NCBI RefSeq assembly: GCF_030846775.1
Contig: NZ_CP132910.1
Span: forward strand, 5,149,001-5,213,000
Direction of reading: 5' to 3'
Length of the DNA stretch: 64,000 nt
From: Geothrix sp. 21YS21S-2
GTDB lineage: Bacteria > Acidobacteriota > Holophagae > Holophagales > Holophagaceae
A program made the translations under genes and the position numbers. Numbering within the stretch: the first letter of the stretch is position 1; each line of letters starts with the position of its first letter. Shown piece after piece: positions 18,069-26,124 of this stretch. The notes beneath the pieces were generated by a model, which did no database searches, was not told where the DNA came from, and saw nothing but the letters and a program-made list of their open reading frames with translations.

Positions 18069-18494
18069 TCAGGACGCCCGGCCTTTGACGTCCTTCACCA
18101 GGTGGGAGAGGGTGGTGCGGGCCAGATCGGCCTCCAGGGCCGCCTGGGCGGAGGCGTAGACGCCCTCCAGGGCGGCCTGGATGTTCCTGCCGACGGGGCA
18201 GCGCGGGTTGGGGTCCGCGCTGTGCAGGGCGAAGGGCGGGGTGCCTTCGACGGCGAGGTGGATGTCCCGGAGGGTCACCTTCCCGGGTGCCCGCAGCAGC
18301 TGCCATCCGCCCCCGGGCCCGCCCTGGGAGCCCACCAGCCCGGCCTCCCGCAGCCGGGCCAGGAGGCGCCGGATGACCACGGGGTTGGTGTTGACGCTGC
18401 CGGCGATGAACCCGGACGTCAGGGGCTCCGGGCCGCAGAAGGCCAGGAGGGTGAGGATGTGGATGGCGATGGTGGTGCGGGAACTGGCGGTCAT
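18069..18494 (-). CDS. Rrf2-family transcriptional regulator
   Basis: 141 residues with an N-terminal winged helix (AIHILTLLAFC, TSGFIAGSVNTNPVVIRRLLARL, recognition-wing GGPGGGWQLLR), the pattern of Rrf2/YwnA regulators. Two Cys (in FCGPEP near residue 20 and RCPVGRN near residue 99) could sense thiol or quinone stress; the three-Cys iron-sulphur cluster set of IscR/NsrR is not present. It is encoded 50 bases upstream of qorB. Its own promoter overlaps an operator (18509-18525), so it should repress itself and qorB. The inducer (quinone or electrophile) is an inference from the qorB pairing. Confidence 0.9.
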   Translation of the reverse strand: MTASSRTTIAIHILTLLAFCGPEPLTSGFIAGSVNTNPVVIRRLLARLREAGLVGSQGGPGGGWQLLRAPGKVTLRDIHLAVEGTPPFALHSADPNPRCPVGRNIQAALEGVYASAQAALEADLARTTLSHLVKDVKGRAS

Positions 18495-18508
18495 CGGGGG
18501 TCCGTTCT

Positions 18509-18525
18509 GTAACCATCATGGTTGC
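18509..18525. promoter_or_regulatory. Inverted-repeat operator upstream of the Rrf2 gene
   Basis: GTAACC-N5-GGTTGC, the second copy of the element before qorB. It covers the predicted -10 box of the Rrf2 gene promoter, so protein bound here would block RNA polymerase. Confidence 0.75.
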
Positions 18526-18543
18526 GAATGCCGAAGCTGTCAA
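18515..18543 (-). promoter_or_regulatory. Sigma70-type promoter of the Rrf2 gene
   Basis: On the minus strand a perfect TTGACA (18543-18538), a 17-base spacer and CATGAT (18520-18515). The -10 lies in the centre of the operator palindrome. The predicted RNA starts near 18508 and gives a leader of about 14 bases before the ATG at 18494. Confidence 0.7.
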
Positions 18544-18609
18544 GGGACTTCCGGCCGGGATTCCCCATATACTGGAAGTTCCCTCCTTTGAGGGGATAAC
18601 GGATCCGGA

Positions 18610-19842
18610 TTGACCGCACACGACCACCGCCCAGAGCTGCGCGACGAAGGGACCATCCGGGCCTACCTGGAGGAGCTGGCGCGCCTGAAGGCGCCGGTGC
18701 AGCTGTGGCTCCCCGTGGCCGGCGCGCTGCCCTTCGAAACGTCGCTCGAGCAGGTGGGGCGGGACACCTTCTCCACCACCACCACGCCCGCGCTGGAGCC
18801 CGGCCGGACCCTGCGCATGGCCTTCATGCTGGACGCCCGGCGCTTCACCGCGCTGACCCGGGCCGAGGGCACGGGGGTCTTCCGCCTTCCGTCCAGCATC
18901 GCGCACGGCGAGCGCAGGGCCGCACCCCGCGCGGCCTTCGGGCGCGGCGACGCGGCGGAGGTCTTCGCGGTCGAGCAGCTCGACGGGACCTTCCCGGGCG
19001 GGAGGACCCTCCAGGGCCGGCTCCAGGATCTCAGCGAAAGGGGCCTGCGGCTTACCCTGGACGAGTTCGACGCCCTCAGCGGCCCCGTGGTGGAACTCCG
19101 GCCGGGGGACCGCTTCCAGGGCGTGCGGGTCGCGGGCCTGCCCCACATGCCGGCCATCCAGTGCCGCGGCACCCTGGCGCACCTCACAGGCCGCGCGGGC
19201 GGCATGGTCCTGGAAGGGCTGGCCGAGACCGACCGGAAGAACCTCGAGCGGATCCTCGCGCCGCGCCTTCCGCCCAGCTTCGGCCCGGGCTTCCCCGACC
19301 GCAAGCCCAGGACGGATCCCGCCGACCGCCCCGGCGTCCCCACCCCCACCCGCGTCAAGCCCAGGCCCGCCGAGGTCGTGGAGCGCCCCCTGGAGCGGCC
19401 CGCTCCCGAACCGCCGCCCCCGCCCCCCACCAGCGCCGCGGCCCGGTTGCGAAAGGCCTCGAAGCGGATCCTGTTCCTTTCCGCCGGCGGCTCCACCCAG
19501 GCCCTGGCCGGGGCCTTCCGGCAGGACGGCTTCCGCCAGGTCTCCGAAGCGCGGTCCTTCGCGGAGGTCCGCAACCTGGCCGCCACCCTGCACGTCGACC
19601 TGGTGCTCCTGGACAACACCATGGGCGGGCACTGGGCCAAGGACATGATGCGGCTGCTGCACGGCCAGGGCCTGCTGCTGGACGCGCCGGTCATCCTGGT
19701 GGCGGAGTACCGCAACACCTACGCCTGGGACGTGGCGGAGGCCCTGGGGGCCTGCCACATCCACGAGCGGCGGGAGTCCTACGAGGACCTGCGGCCCGTG
19801 GTGGAGCAGCGGCTGGGCCTGGGCGGGGACCGGCCGGGGTAG
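18610..19842 (+). CDS. PilZ-domain protein with C-terminal receiver-like domain
   Basis: 410 residues. The first 90 residues resemble the N-terminal (YcgR-N-like) flanking domain. A PilZ domain follows: the RxxxR loop in ERRAAPRA (near residue 98) and the DLSERGL turn near residue 142, which together bind cyclic di-GMP. A Pro-rich linker (about 235-278) leads to a receiver-like fold (KRILFLSAGG, VDLVLLDNTMGGHW) that lacks the usual acidic pair, so phosphorylation is doubtful although an Asp is in the right place. The TTG start is weakly supported; no ATG lies near. It likely links c-di-GMP to another protein, possibly the flagellar motor encoded later in the window. Confidence 0.82.
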   Translation: MTAHDHRPELRDEGTIRAYLEELARLKAPVQLWLPVAGALPFETSLEQVGRDTFSTTTTPALEPGRTLRMAFMLDARRFTALTRAEGTGVFRLPSSIAHGERRAAPRAAFGRGDAAEVFAVEQLDGTFPGGRTLQGRLQDLSERGLRLTLDEFDALSGPVVELRPGDRFQGVRVAGLPHMPAIQCRGTLAHLTGRAGGMVLEGLAETDRKNLERILAPRLPPSFGPGFPDRKPRTDPADRPGVPTPTRVKPRPAEVVERPLERPAPEPPPPPPTSAAARLRKASKRILFLSAGGSTQALAGAFRQDGFRQVSEARSFAEVRNLAATLHVDLVLLDNTMGGHWAKDMMRLLHGQGLLLDAPVILVAEYRNTYAWDVAEALGACHIHERRESYEDLRPVVEQRLGLGGDRPG

Positions 19843-19845
19843 GCC

Positions 19846-20661
19846 TCAGAGGAACGGCTCCAGCCCTTCCAGAAGCGAAGGCCATCGCAGGTTGAACCCC
19901 AGCTCCTCCCGGGTGCGTGCCCCCAGGACGCGGCGGTCCGGGCCGGGGGCGGCGGCGACGGCCGCGGGTTCCAGGCCCCGGCGCGCGGCCACGAAGGCGA
20001 CGACCTCGCGGCGGCGCAGGGGCCAGGCGTCCGTGCCGTGGTAGACCGCGCCGTCCCGTCCCCGGTCCAGCACCGCCAGGAGCGCGGTCACCGCGTCGTC
20101 CTGGTGGCAGGAGTTCATCCATGCGCCGTCCCCGGGCCCCAGGCCCATGCGCCCGGAGGCCACGCCATCCAGCACCCACAGCCGGCCCGGGCCGTAGAGC
20201 CCGGAGAGGCGCAGCACGCGCGCGTCCGCGGCCAGGAGCCTGCGTTCGGCCTCGGCGAGCACGAGGCCTTCGGGGGTCGTGGGCGCGGGCGGCGTGGCCT
20301 CGTCCACGTCGGACCCGTCCCGCTGGCCGAAGAGCCCCGTGGATCCGGTGTACACGAAGGCCCGGACCCGGGGGCGCGCCGCCAGCAGGGTGGCGTTGGC
20401 GTCCAGGTAGGCCCGGTGGTAGGCGGGCTCGCCTCCGCCGCGGGCGGCCTGCAGGGCCAGGATGGCGTCGAGGTCCGCGGGGAGGCGCTCCGCGGAGGCC
20501 GGGTCGGCCAGGTCGAGCACCAGGGGCTCCACGCCGGCGGCGCGCAGCTGCTCGGCGCCCGCGGGCGAGGACCGCACCCCCGTGACCCGGTCCCCCCTGG
20601 CCGCCAGCGCCCGCGCCGCCGCGAGGCCCAGCCAACCGCATCCGGCGATGAGGACGTGCAT
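19846..20661 (-). CDS. SDR/NAD-dependent epimerase-like protein (YeeZ type)
   Basis: 271 residues with an N-terminal Rossmann fold whose loop is GCGWLG, the signature of the YeeZ group instead of the usual GxxGxxG. YTGSTGLFG and LRLSGLYGPGR are the two typical downstream motifs. The Tyr-x3-Lys catalytic pair of classic SDRs is not present, as is normal in this branch. GGGAGG precedes the ATG. It ends three bases after the convergent PilZ gene. Substrate unknown; the branch includes nucleotide-sugar epimerase-like proteins. Cytoplasmic. Confidence 0.85.
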   Translation of the reverse strand: MHVLIAGCGWLGLAAARALAARGDRVTGVRSSPAGAEQLRAAGVEPLVLDLADPASAERLPADLDAILALQAARGGGEPAYHRAYLDANATLLAARPRVRAFVYTGSTGLFGQRDGSDVDEATPPAPTTPEGLVLAEAERRLLAADARVLRLSGLYGPGRLWVLDGVASGRMGLGPGDGAWMNSCHQDDAVTALLAVLDRGRDGAVYHGTDAWPLRRREVVAFVAARRGLEPAAVAAAPGPDRRVLGARTREELGFNLRWPSLLEGLEPFL

Positions 20662-20735
20662 GGCTCCCTCCCAGGGGACCATCCTACAGCCCCGGTGCGC
20701 CGGGGAAACCCGCGATCGTCGGGATGCCCCCCGAC

Positions 20736-21785
20736 TCACACCGCCTCCGGCCTCGGGAACATCACCCGCACGGGATGCGCGAACCCCACCCCCTGCGCCC
20801 GCAGCGCCTTCAGCAGCGCGAGGTTGATGGCCTGCTGCGTGTCCATGTAGACGTTGTAGTCCACGTCCAGCACGTAGTACACCACTTCGAAGATGAGCCC
20901 CGAGTCCCCGAATTCCCGGAGGTGCGCCCGGTCGAAGCGGGTGCCGGGCTGGGCCTGGATGATGTCGCGCAGGTGGCCGGGCAGGGCGGAGAGGGCATCG
21001 GCGGCGGTCTGGTAGGTCACGGCGAAGGTGAAGAGCACGCGGCGTTCGCGCATGCGCTTGAAATTGCGGATGCGGCTCTTGAGCAGGTCGGCGTTGGCGA
21101 GGATGATCTGCTCGCCCGACAGGCTCTGAATGCGCGTGGACTTCAGGCCGATGCGGTCCACGGTGCCGAGGACCTCGTCCACGATGATGAAGTCGCCCAG
21201 CGCGAAGGGCTTGTCCAGGGCGATGGAGAGCGACGCGAAGATGTCCCCCAGGATGTTCTGCACCGCCAAGGCCACCGCCACGCCCCCCACGCCCACACCG
21301 GCCACGAGGGTGGAGAGGTTGACGTCGAAGCTGTCCAGCACGAGGAGCAGGACCAGGGACCAGAGCGCGGTGCGCGCCATGAGGCCCAGCACGGGGGCGG
21401 CCATGGCCGTGACTTCCCCGTGGGCTTCCCGGCGCTCCAGGAAGTCCCGCAGGAAGCAGCCCACCACGCGGTTGGCCCAGAGCCCGGCCTGGAGCAGCAT
21501 CGCCAGCAGGGTCACATGAAGGAGGGCCTCCTCCAGGGCACGGGGCAGCTCCAGGAAGCGGGAGCCCGCCCAGAGGGCCAGGGCGAGCAGCAGCGGGAAC
21601 CGGGTGGCGTCCATGGCTTCGGCCAGACATACGCGAGGGCTGCCGGGCGGTTCTTCGCTCCGGCGTCTGCGGGTGGCCAGGGCCTTGAGGCCGTAGAGGA
21701 GCCCCAGGGACGCCGTCGCCGCCAGCAGGGCCTTCACCCAGTGGACGGCCGTGTTTCCGGGCCAGAAGGGCATGGGTGCATCCAT
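20736..21785 (-). CDS. MscS-family mechanosensitive ion channel
   Basis: 349 residues. Several hydrophobic helices at the N terminus are followed by the pore helix region VAGVGVGGVAVALAVQN and the Gln-Asn-x-x-Gly-Asp turn, then DKPFALGDFIIVDEVLGTVDRI, the start of the beta domain, which is diagnostic for MscS. The cytoplasmic part ends with VGFAHPVRVMFPRP. It should open under membrane tension to release osmolytes after osmotic down-shock. Start ATG 21785 has GGAGG upstream; a longer in-frame extension up to 21917 has no site. Confidence 0.92.
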   Translation of the reverse strand: MDAPMPFWPGNTAVHWVKALLAATASLGLLYGLKALATRRRRSEEPPGSPRVCLAEAMDATRFPLLLALALWAGSRFLELPRALEEALLHVTLLAMLLQAGLWANRVVGCFLRDFLERREAHGEVTAMAAPVLGLMARTALWSLVLLLVLDSFDVNLSTLVAGVGVGGVAVALAVQNILGDIFASLSIALDKPFALGDFIIVDEVLGTVDRIGLKSTRIQSLSGEQIILANADLLKSRIRNFKRMRERRVLFTFAVTYQTAADALSALPGHLRDIIQAQPGTRFDRAHLREFGDSGLIFEVVYYVLDVDYNVYMDTQQAINLALLKALRAQGVGFAHPVRVMFPRPEAV

Positions 21786-21948
21786 GGGGGGCCTCCGGAG
21801 GGAGGGTGCCCCGGCGGGGGCGGGAATTCCCGGGGACCAGCCCCGTTCCAGCGCCTCTCCCGGCTTTTCCCGGGGGCCCGGCAGGGTGTCCGGCTGGCGG
21901 CTGCTCAAGGACGGCACGCCGTTCTGGTGGGGCAGGTGCCGGAGGCGC

Positions 21949-23952
21949 TCAGGCCGCGAGGAGGCTCCTCACCAGCTCGGCGAAGGTCCCCAGGCTGAAC
22001 GGCTTCTTCATGAACCCCGCCAGGCCCAGGCCCTCGAAGCGGGCCATGGCCTCGGCCTCGTTGAAGCCGCTGGTGAGGATGACGGGCACGTCGGCCCCCA
22101 GGCGGCGCAGCTCGCGGCAGCTCTCCTCCCCGTCCATGCGGGGCATGGTGAGGTCCATGACCACCAGGCGGATGCGCTCCCGGTGGCCCTTGTAGAGGTC
22201 CAGGGCCTCCCGCCCGTCCCGGGCCTGGAGCACGGCGAGGCCCAGGCGGCCCAGGGCCTTGGCCGCCACGTCGCGCATGGCGTCCTCGTCGTCCACCACC
22301 AGGACGGTGCCCTGGAGCGCGGGGCCCCCGGTGCCGGCCGGCACCAGCCTGGGGCTGGGCTGGATGGGGGCCGGCGGGCCGGGCGCGGCCGGAAAGAGGA
22401 GCTTGAAGCACGTGCCCCTGCCGGGCTCGCTGGTGACCCGGATCCCGCCCCGGTGCCCCCGGACGATGCCGTGGATGGCGGCCAGCCCCAGGCCTCGCCC
22501 GGTGAACTTGGTGGTGAAGAAGGGATCGAAGATCCGCTTGAGGACCTCGGGGGTCATGCCCGAACCCTCGTCCAGCACCTGCAGCGTCACGAAGGGCCCG
22601 GGCCGCAGGGGCTGGCCGTCGTCCCCGGCGGCGGGCACGTCCGGACCCACCTCCTCCACGCGGGTGCGCAGGGTGATGGCGCCGGTGCGTTCGCCCAGGG
22701 CCTCCGAGGCGTTGATCACCAGGTTCATGACCACCTGCTGGATCTGGGAAGGGTCGGCCAGCAGGGACAGCGGCCCGGGATGGAGGTCCTCGCGGATCTG
22801 GGCCTTCTTGGAAATGGAGGCCCGCAGCAGCTGGAGCATCTCCTTCACCAGGGCGTTCAGGTCCACGGTCTCCAGCACCGCCTTGCCGCGCCCGGCATAG
22901 GTCAGCATCTGCCTGAGCAGGTCGGAGCCCTTGGCCATGAGGCCCCTGAGGGTTTCCAGGTGCGTCCGGACGGCGCCCAGGGTCGCCTCGGTGAGGGCCA
23001 GTTCCACGTTGCCCTGCATGGCGCCCAGGAGGTTGTTGAAGTCGTGGGCGATGCCTCCGGCCAGGACGCCCATGGACTCCAGCTTCTGGCTCTGGAGGAG
23101 GGCCCGGTCCGCCTCCTTGCGCTCGGTGATGTCGGTGGCCATGACGCCCACGCCCCAGCACCGCCCCGTGGTGTCCACCAGGGGGAACACGTGGGTGAGG
23201 GCCTGGCGGGCCACGCCGTGGCGGTCGGTCCACGCCTGCTCCGTCTGGAGGTCCCGTCCCTGGAGCAGCACCCTCTGCTCCAGTTCCAGCAGGGGGATGC
23301 AGTCGGGCGATGCGAAGAGCTCCGCGGTGGTGTGCCCGAGGATCTCCCCGGAGGGGCGCCCGACCAGCGCCTCCATGCTCGGATTGATGAGCAGGTACCG
23401 CCCATCCAGGCCCTTGAAGGCGATCCCCGCCGGGGAGTGGCGGATGAAGCCCTGGAGCCGGGCCTCGCTCTCCCGCAGCTCCTGGGTCCGGGCCCTCACC
23501 TTGTCCTCGAGGTTGGCGGCCAGGTCGCGGAGCGCGGCCTGGGATGCCTTCTGTCCGGCGATCATGGCCAGGGCCTGGTCGAGGGTGGGGGCCACCAGGA
23601 GCTTGGGGGTGATCCGCAGCAGGAAGGCCATGGTCATCACGCTGGCGGCGGCCGTGATGAGCTTGATGACGCCCGCCAGGCGGAAGAAGCCGTGCCAGGT
23701 GTTGTACACCTCCATGGCGTGGGTGCAGCCGCAGGCGAAGGTGAACGCGCCGAACATCGCCACCACCCAGTCGAAGGTCACGTCCTTTCGCCGCGCGACC
23801 AGGAGGATGAGGTTGCAGGCGATGACCGCGTAGGTGACGGCGATGACGGCGTCGGCACCGACGTTGGTCCACACCACCCACGGCTCCCAGGACCAGCACT
23901 GGCCGTGGGGCATCAGGTCGGAGGACAACAGGTTCTCCAGGAAATCCCTCAT
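21949..23952 (-). CDS. Hybrid kinase with ethylene-receptor-like copper-site membrane domain
   Basis: 667 residues. The N terminus has three membrane helices in which, gap-free, five of seven residues important for copper/ethylene binding in plant ETR1 recur: Asp34, Tyr41, Ile44, Cys74 and His78 (CGCTH for ETR1 CGATH). ETR1 Pro36 and Ile62 are replaced. A PAS domain (about 165-285), HisKA (GGIAHDFNNLLGAM), HATPase (DEGSGMT, GRGLGLAA) and a receiver (LVVMDLTMPRMDGEE) follow. It lies head-to-head with the hemerythrin kinase at 24061, whose catalytic core is clearly related, so the two probably arose by duplication. Copper or ethylene binding is inference. Confidence 0.88.
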   Translation of the reverse strand: MRDFLENLLSSDLMPHGQCWSWEPWVVWTNVGADAVIAVTYAVIACNLILLVARRKDVTFDWVVAMFGAFTFACGCTHAMEVYNTWHGFFRLAGVIKLITAAASVMTMAFLLRITPKLLVAPTLDQALAMIAGQKASQAALRDLAANLEDKVRARTQELRESEARLQGFIRHSPAGIAFKGLDGRYLLINPSMEALVGRPSGEILGHTTAELFASPDCIPLLELEQRVLLQGRDLQTEQAWTDRHGVARQALTHVFPLVDTTGRCWGVGVMATDITERKEADRALLQSQKLESMGVLAGGIAHDFNNLLGAMQGNVELALTEATLGAVRTHLETLRGLMAKGSDLLRQMLTYAGRGKAVLETVDLNALVKEMLQLLRASISKKAQIREDLHPGPLSLLADPSQIQQVVMNLVINASEALGERTGAITLRTRVEEVGPDVPAAGDDGQPLRPGPFVTLQVLDEGSGMTPEVLKRIFDPFFTTKFTGRGLGLAAIHGIVRGHRGGIRVTSEPGRGTCFKLLFPAAPGPPAPIQPSPRLVPAGTGGPALQGTVLVVDDEDAMRDVAAKALGRLGLAVLQARDGREALDLYKGHRERIRLVVMDLTMPRMDGEESCRELRRLGADVPVILTSGFNEAEAMARFEGLGLAGFMKKPFSLGTFAELVRSLLAA

Positions 23953-24060
23953 GGCGCTTCCCCCTGTCGGGACAAAGATGCCTCGGACCCGGGGGGCGTT
24001 TCCCGTGAACCGGGAGGCCCCTGGCGACACCCAGGGTTGGAGGTCCGGGAGCCCTTCACC

Positions 24061-26124
24061 ATGCCCATCCTCGCTCGTCTCCAGGTCGGCGCTCTGGCCC
24101 TCGGCACCTTGGCCGCCTTGGGCGTTCTCGTTCTGGCCTGGGCCTTCCTCCGCCGCAGGAGCGGGGCCCGGGAACGGGAGCGGGAGGCGCGGGTGGCCGC
24201 GCTCACCGCGGAGTTGCGGGAGAGCCGGGCCCGGCTGGAGGCGGTCTTCCGGCACGCCCCGGCCGCCATGGCGGTCAAGGACGCCGAGGGGCGCATGGTG
24301 GCGATCAACAAGCGGGCTGAGGCCCTCATCGGCGTCTGCCTTGCCGTCACCCCGGCCGAAGCCGCCGGGCAGCTCTTCCCGGCCGGGGAGGTGGCCCAGG
24401 GCGCCGCCCAGGACGAGCGGGTGCTGCGCCTCCAGGAGGTGGTGCAGGCGGAGGAGACCGTCACCCTCCCGGGCGGCCAGCCCGGGGCCTTCCTCATCGA
24501 GAAGTTCCCCATCGTGGACGCGCAGGACCACGGCTGGGGCCTGGGGATCATCGCCACGGACATCACCGGGCGCAGGAACGGCGAGCAGGCCCATTTCCAG
24601 AACCGGAAACAGGAGTCCCTCAACCTCCTGGCCGGAGGCATCGCCCACGACTTCAACAACCTCCTGGGCGCCATGCTGGGCATCGTGGAACTGGCGGCCA
24701 TGGAGCAGGGCCCCCTGGACCATCTCCGGGCCCTGGAGGACCTCATCGCGCGGGCCTCCGGCCTGGTTTCCCAGATCCTGGCCTACGCGGGCAAGGGGAA
24801 GTTCCACCCCCAGGCGCTCGATCTCAACCACCGCGTGGAGGAGGTCCTGGGCATCCTGCGCACGCCGCTCCAGGCCCGGGCCCACCTGCGCTGGATCCCG
24901 CAGCCCGGCCTGCCGCCCTTGCACGGCGACGTGGGCCAGGTGCAGCAGGTGATCATCAACCTCGTCATGAACGCCGCCGAGGCCATGGAACCGCACGGGG
25001 GCGTCATCACCATCCGCACCGCCCAGGAGGAGCTCACCCGCGCCGCCCTCGACCGCCACTTCCCGGGCGAGGCCCTCGACCCGGGCCCCTACGTGGTCCT
25101 GGAGGTGGCCGACAACGGCCAGGGCATGGCGCCCGAACTCAAGGAGCGGATTTTCGAGCCCTTCTTCACCACCAAGTTCGCCGGCCGGGGTCTCGGCCTG
25201 TCGGCGGTCCAGGGGATCCTCCGGAGCCACCAGGGGGGAATCCAGGTGCTTACGGAGACGGGCAGCGGCTCCACGTTCCGGCTGGTGTTCCCGGCCCTGC
25301 CCGGGCGGGCGCCGGAAGTGGCCCGGCCTGTCGCCCGTACGGATGCCTACCGGGGCTCAGGGCTCATCCTGGTGGTGGACGACGAGGACGCCATCCGCAC
25401 GGTCGCCGCGCGCGCCCTCCAGCGCCTGGGCTTCGCGACCCTCGAGGCCCGGGACGGCCTGGAGGCCCTCCTGCTCGCCGAGGCCGACGGGCCGCGGATC
25501 CGCCTCGTCCTCATGGACCTCACCATGCCCCACATGGGGGGCGAGGAGGCCTGCCGGGGCCTGCGGCGGGCCGGGTCCATCACCCCCATCATCCTCACCA
25601 GCGGCTTCAGTCCCGAGGAGGCGCGCCATCGCCTGACCGGCACGGCCCTGGCCGGGTTCCTGCAGAAGCCCTACCGCCTGGAGGCCCTGGTGGCGTCCGT
25701 GCGGGACGCCCTGGAGGGGGACCCCGGCCAGGCCCGGCGCCCGCCCTCCAGGGAACTCGCCAGCTGGGTCGGGACCCTCAAGACCGGGCTGGATTCCCTG
25801 GACGCCCATCACCGGGACCTGGCGCTGGCCTTCGACCAGCTGTCCCCCGGCATGGGCGGCGAGGGCCTGGCCCGGTTCGTGGAGGCCATGGAACGCCACT
25901 ACCGCAGCGAGGAGGAGATCATGACCGCCTCGGACTTCCCGTTCCGCCGGCCCCACGCCGCCGCGCACGCCCGCCTGATGAAGGCCTTCCGGGCCCTGGA
26001 GTCCCGCCTCCACGCGGGGGAGGCGGACCTCACGCCGGCCCTCCTGGACGCCATGGAGGACGCGATCCTCAACCACCTCCAGGCCGAGGATATGGAACTG
26101 GCGATGTTCCTCAGGAGGGATTGA
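24061..26124 (+). CDS. Hybrid kinase PAS-HisKA-HATPase-receiver with C-terminal hemerythrin
   Basis: 687 residues. One membrane helix (about 9-30), PAS (about 55-170), HisKA with His196 in GGIAHDFNN, HATPase (DNGQGMA, GRGLGLSA), receiver (LVLMDLTMPHMGGEE) and then a hemerythrin domain (about 565-687). All seven iron-ligand positions of bacterial hemerythrin appear kept: His in DAHHRDL, His and Glu in RHYRSEEE, two His in PHAAAH, and His and Asp in NHLQAED. Hemerythrins bind O2 at a di-iron centre, so this kinase may sense oxygen. Placing the sensor after the receiver is unusual. The ATG at 24061 has GGGAG upstream. Confidence 0.9.
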   Translation: MPILARLQVGALALGTLAALGVLVLAWAFLRRRSGAREREREARVAALTAELRESRARLEAVFRHAPAAMAVKDAEGRMVAINKRAEALIGVCLAVTPAEAAGQLFPAGEVAQGAAQDERVLRLQEVVQAEETVTLPGGQPGAFLIEKFPIVDAQDHGWGLGIIATDITGRRNGEQAHFQNRKQESLNLLAGGIAHDFNNLLGAMLGIVELAAMEQGPLDHLRALEDLIARASGLVSQILAYAGKGKFHPQALDLNHRVEEVLGILRTPLQARAHLRWIPQPGLPPLHGDVGQVQQVIINLVMNAAEAMEPHGGVITIRTAQEELTRAALDRHFPGEALDPGPYVVLEVADNGQGMAPELKERIFEPFFTTKFAGRGLGLSAVQGILRSHQGGIQVLTETGSGSTFRLVFPALPGRAPEVARPVARTDAYRGSGLILVVDDEDAIRTVAARALQRLGFATLEARDGLEALLLAEADGPRIRLVLMDLTMPHMGGEEACRGLRRAGSITPIILTSGFSPEEARHRLTGTALAGFLQKPYRLEALVASVRDALEGDPGQARRPPSRELASWVGTLKTGLDSLDAHHRDLALAFDQLSPGMGGEGLARFVEAMERHYRSEEEIMTASDFPFRRPHAAAHARLMKAFRALESRLHAGEADLTPALLDAMEDAILNHLQAEDMELAMFLRRD

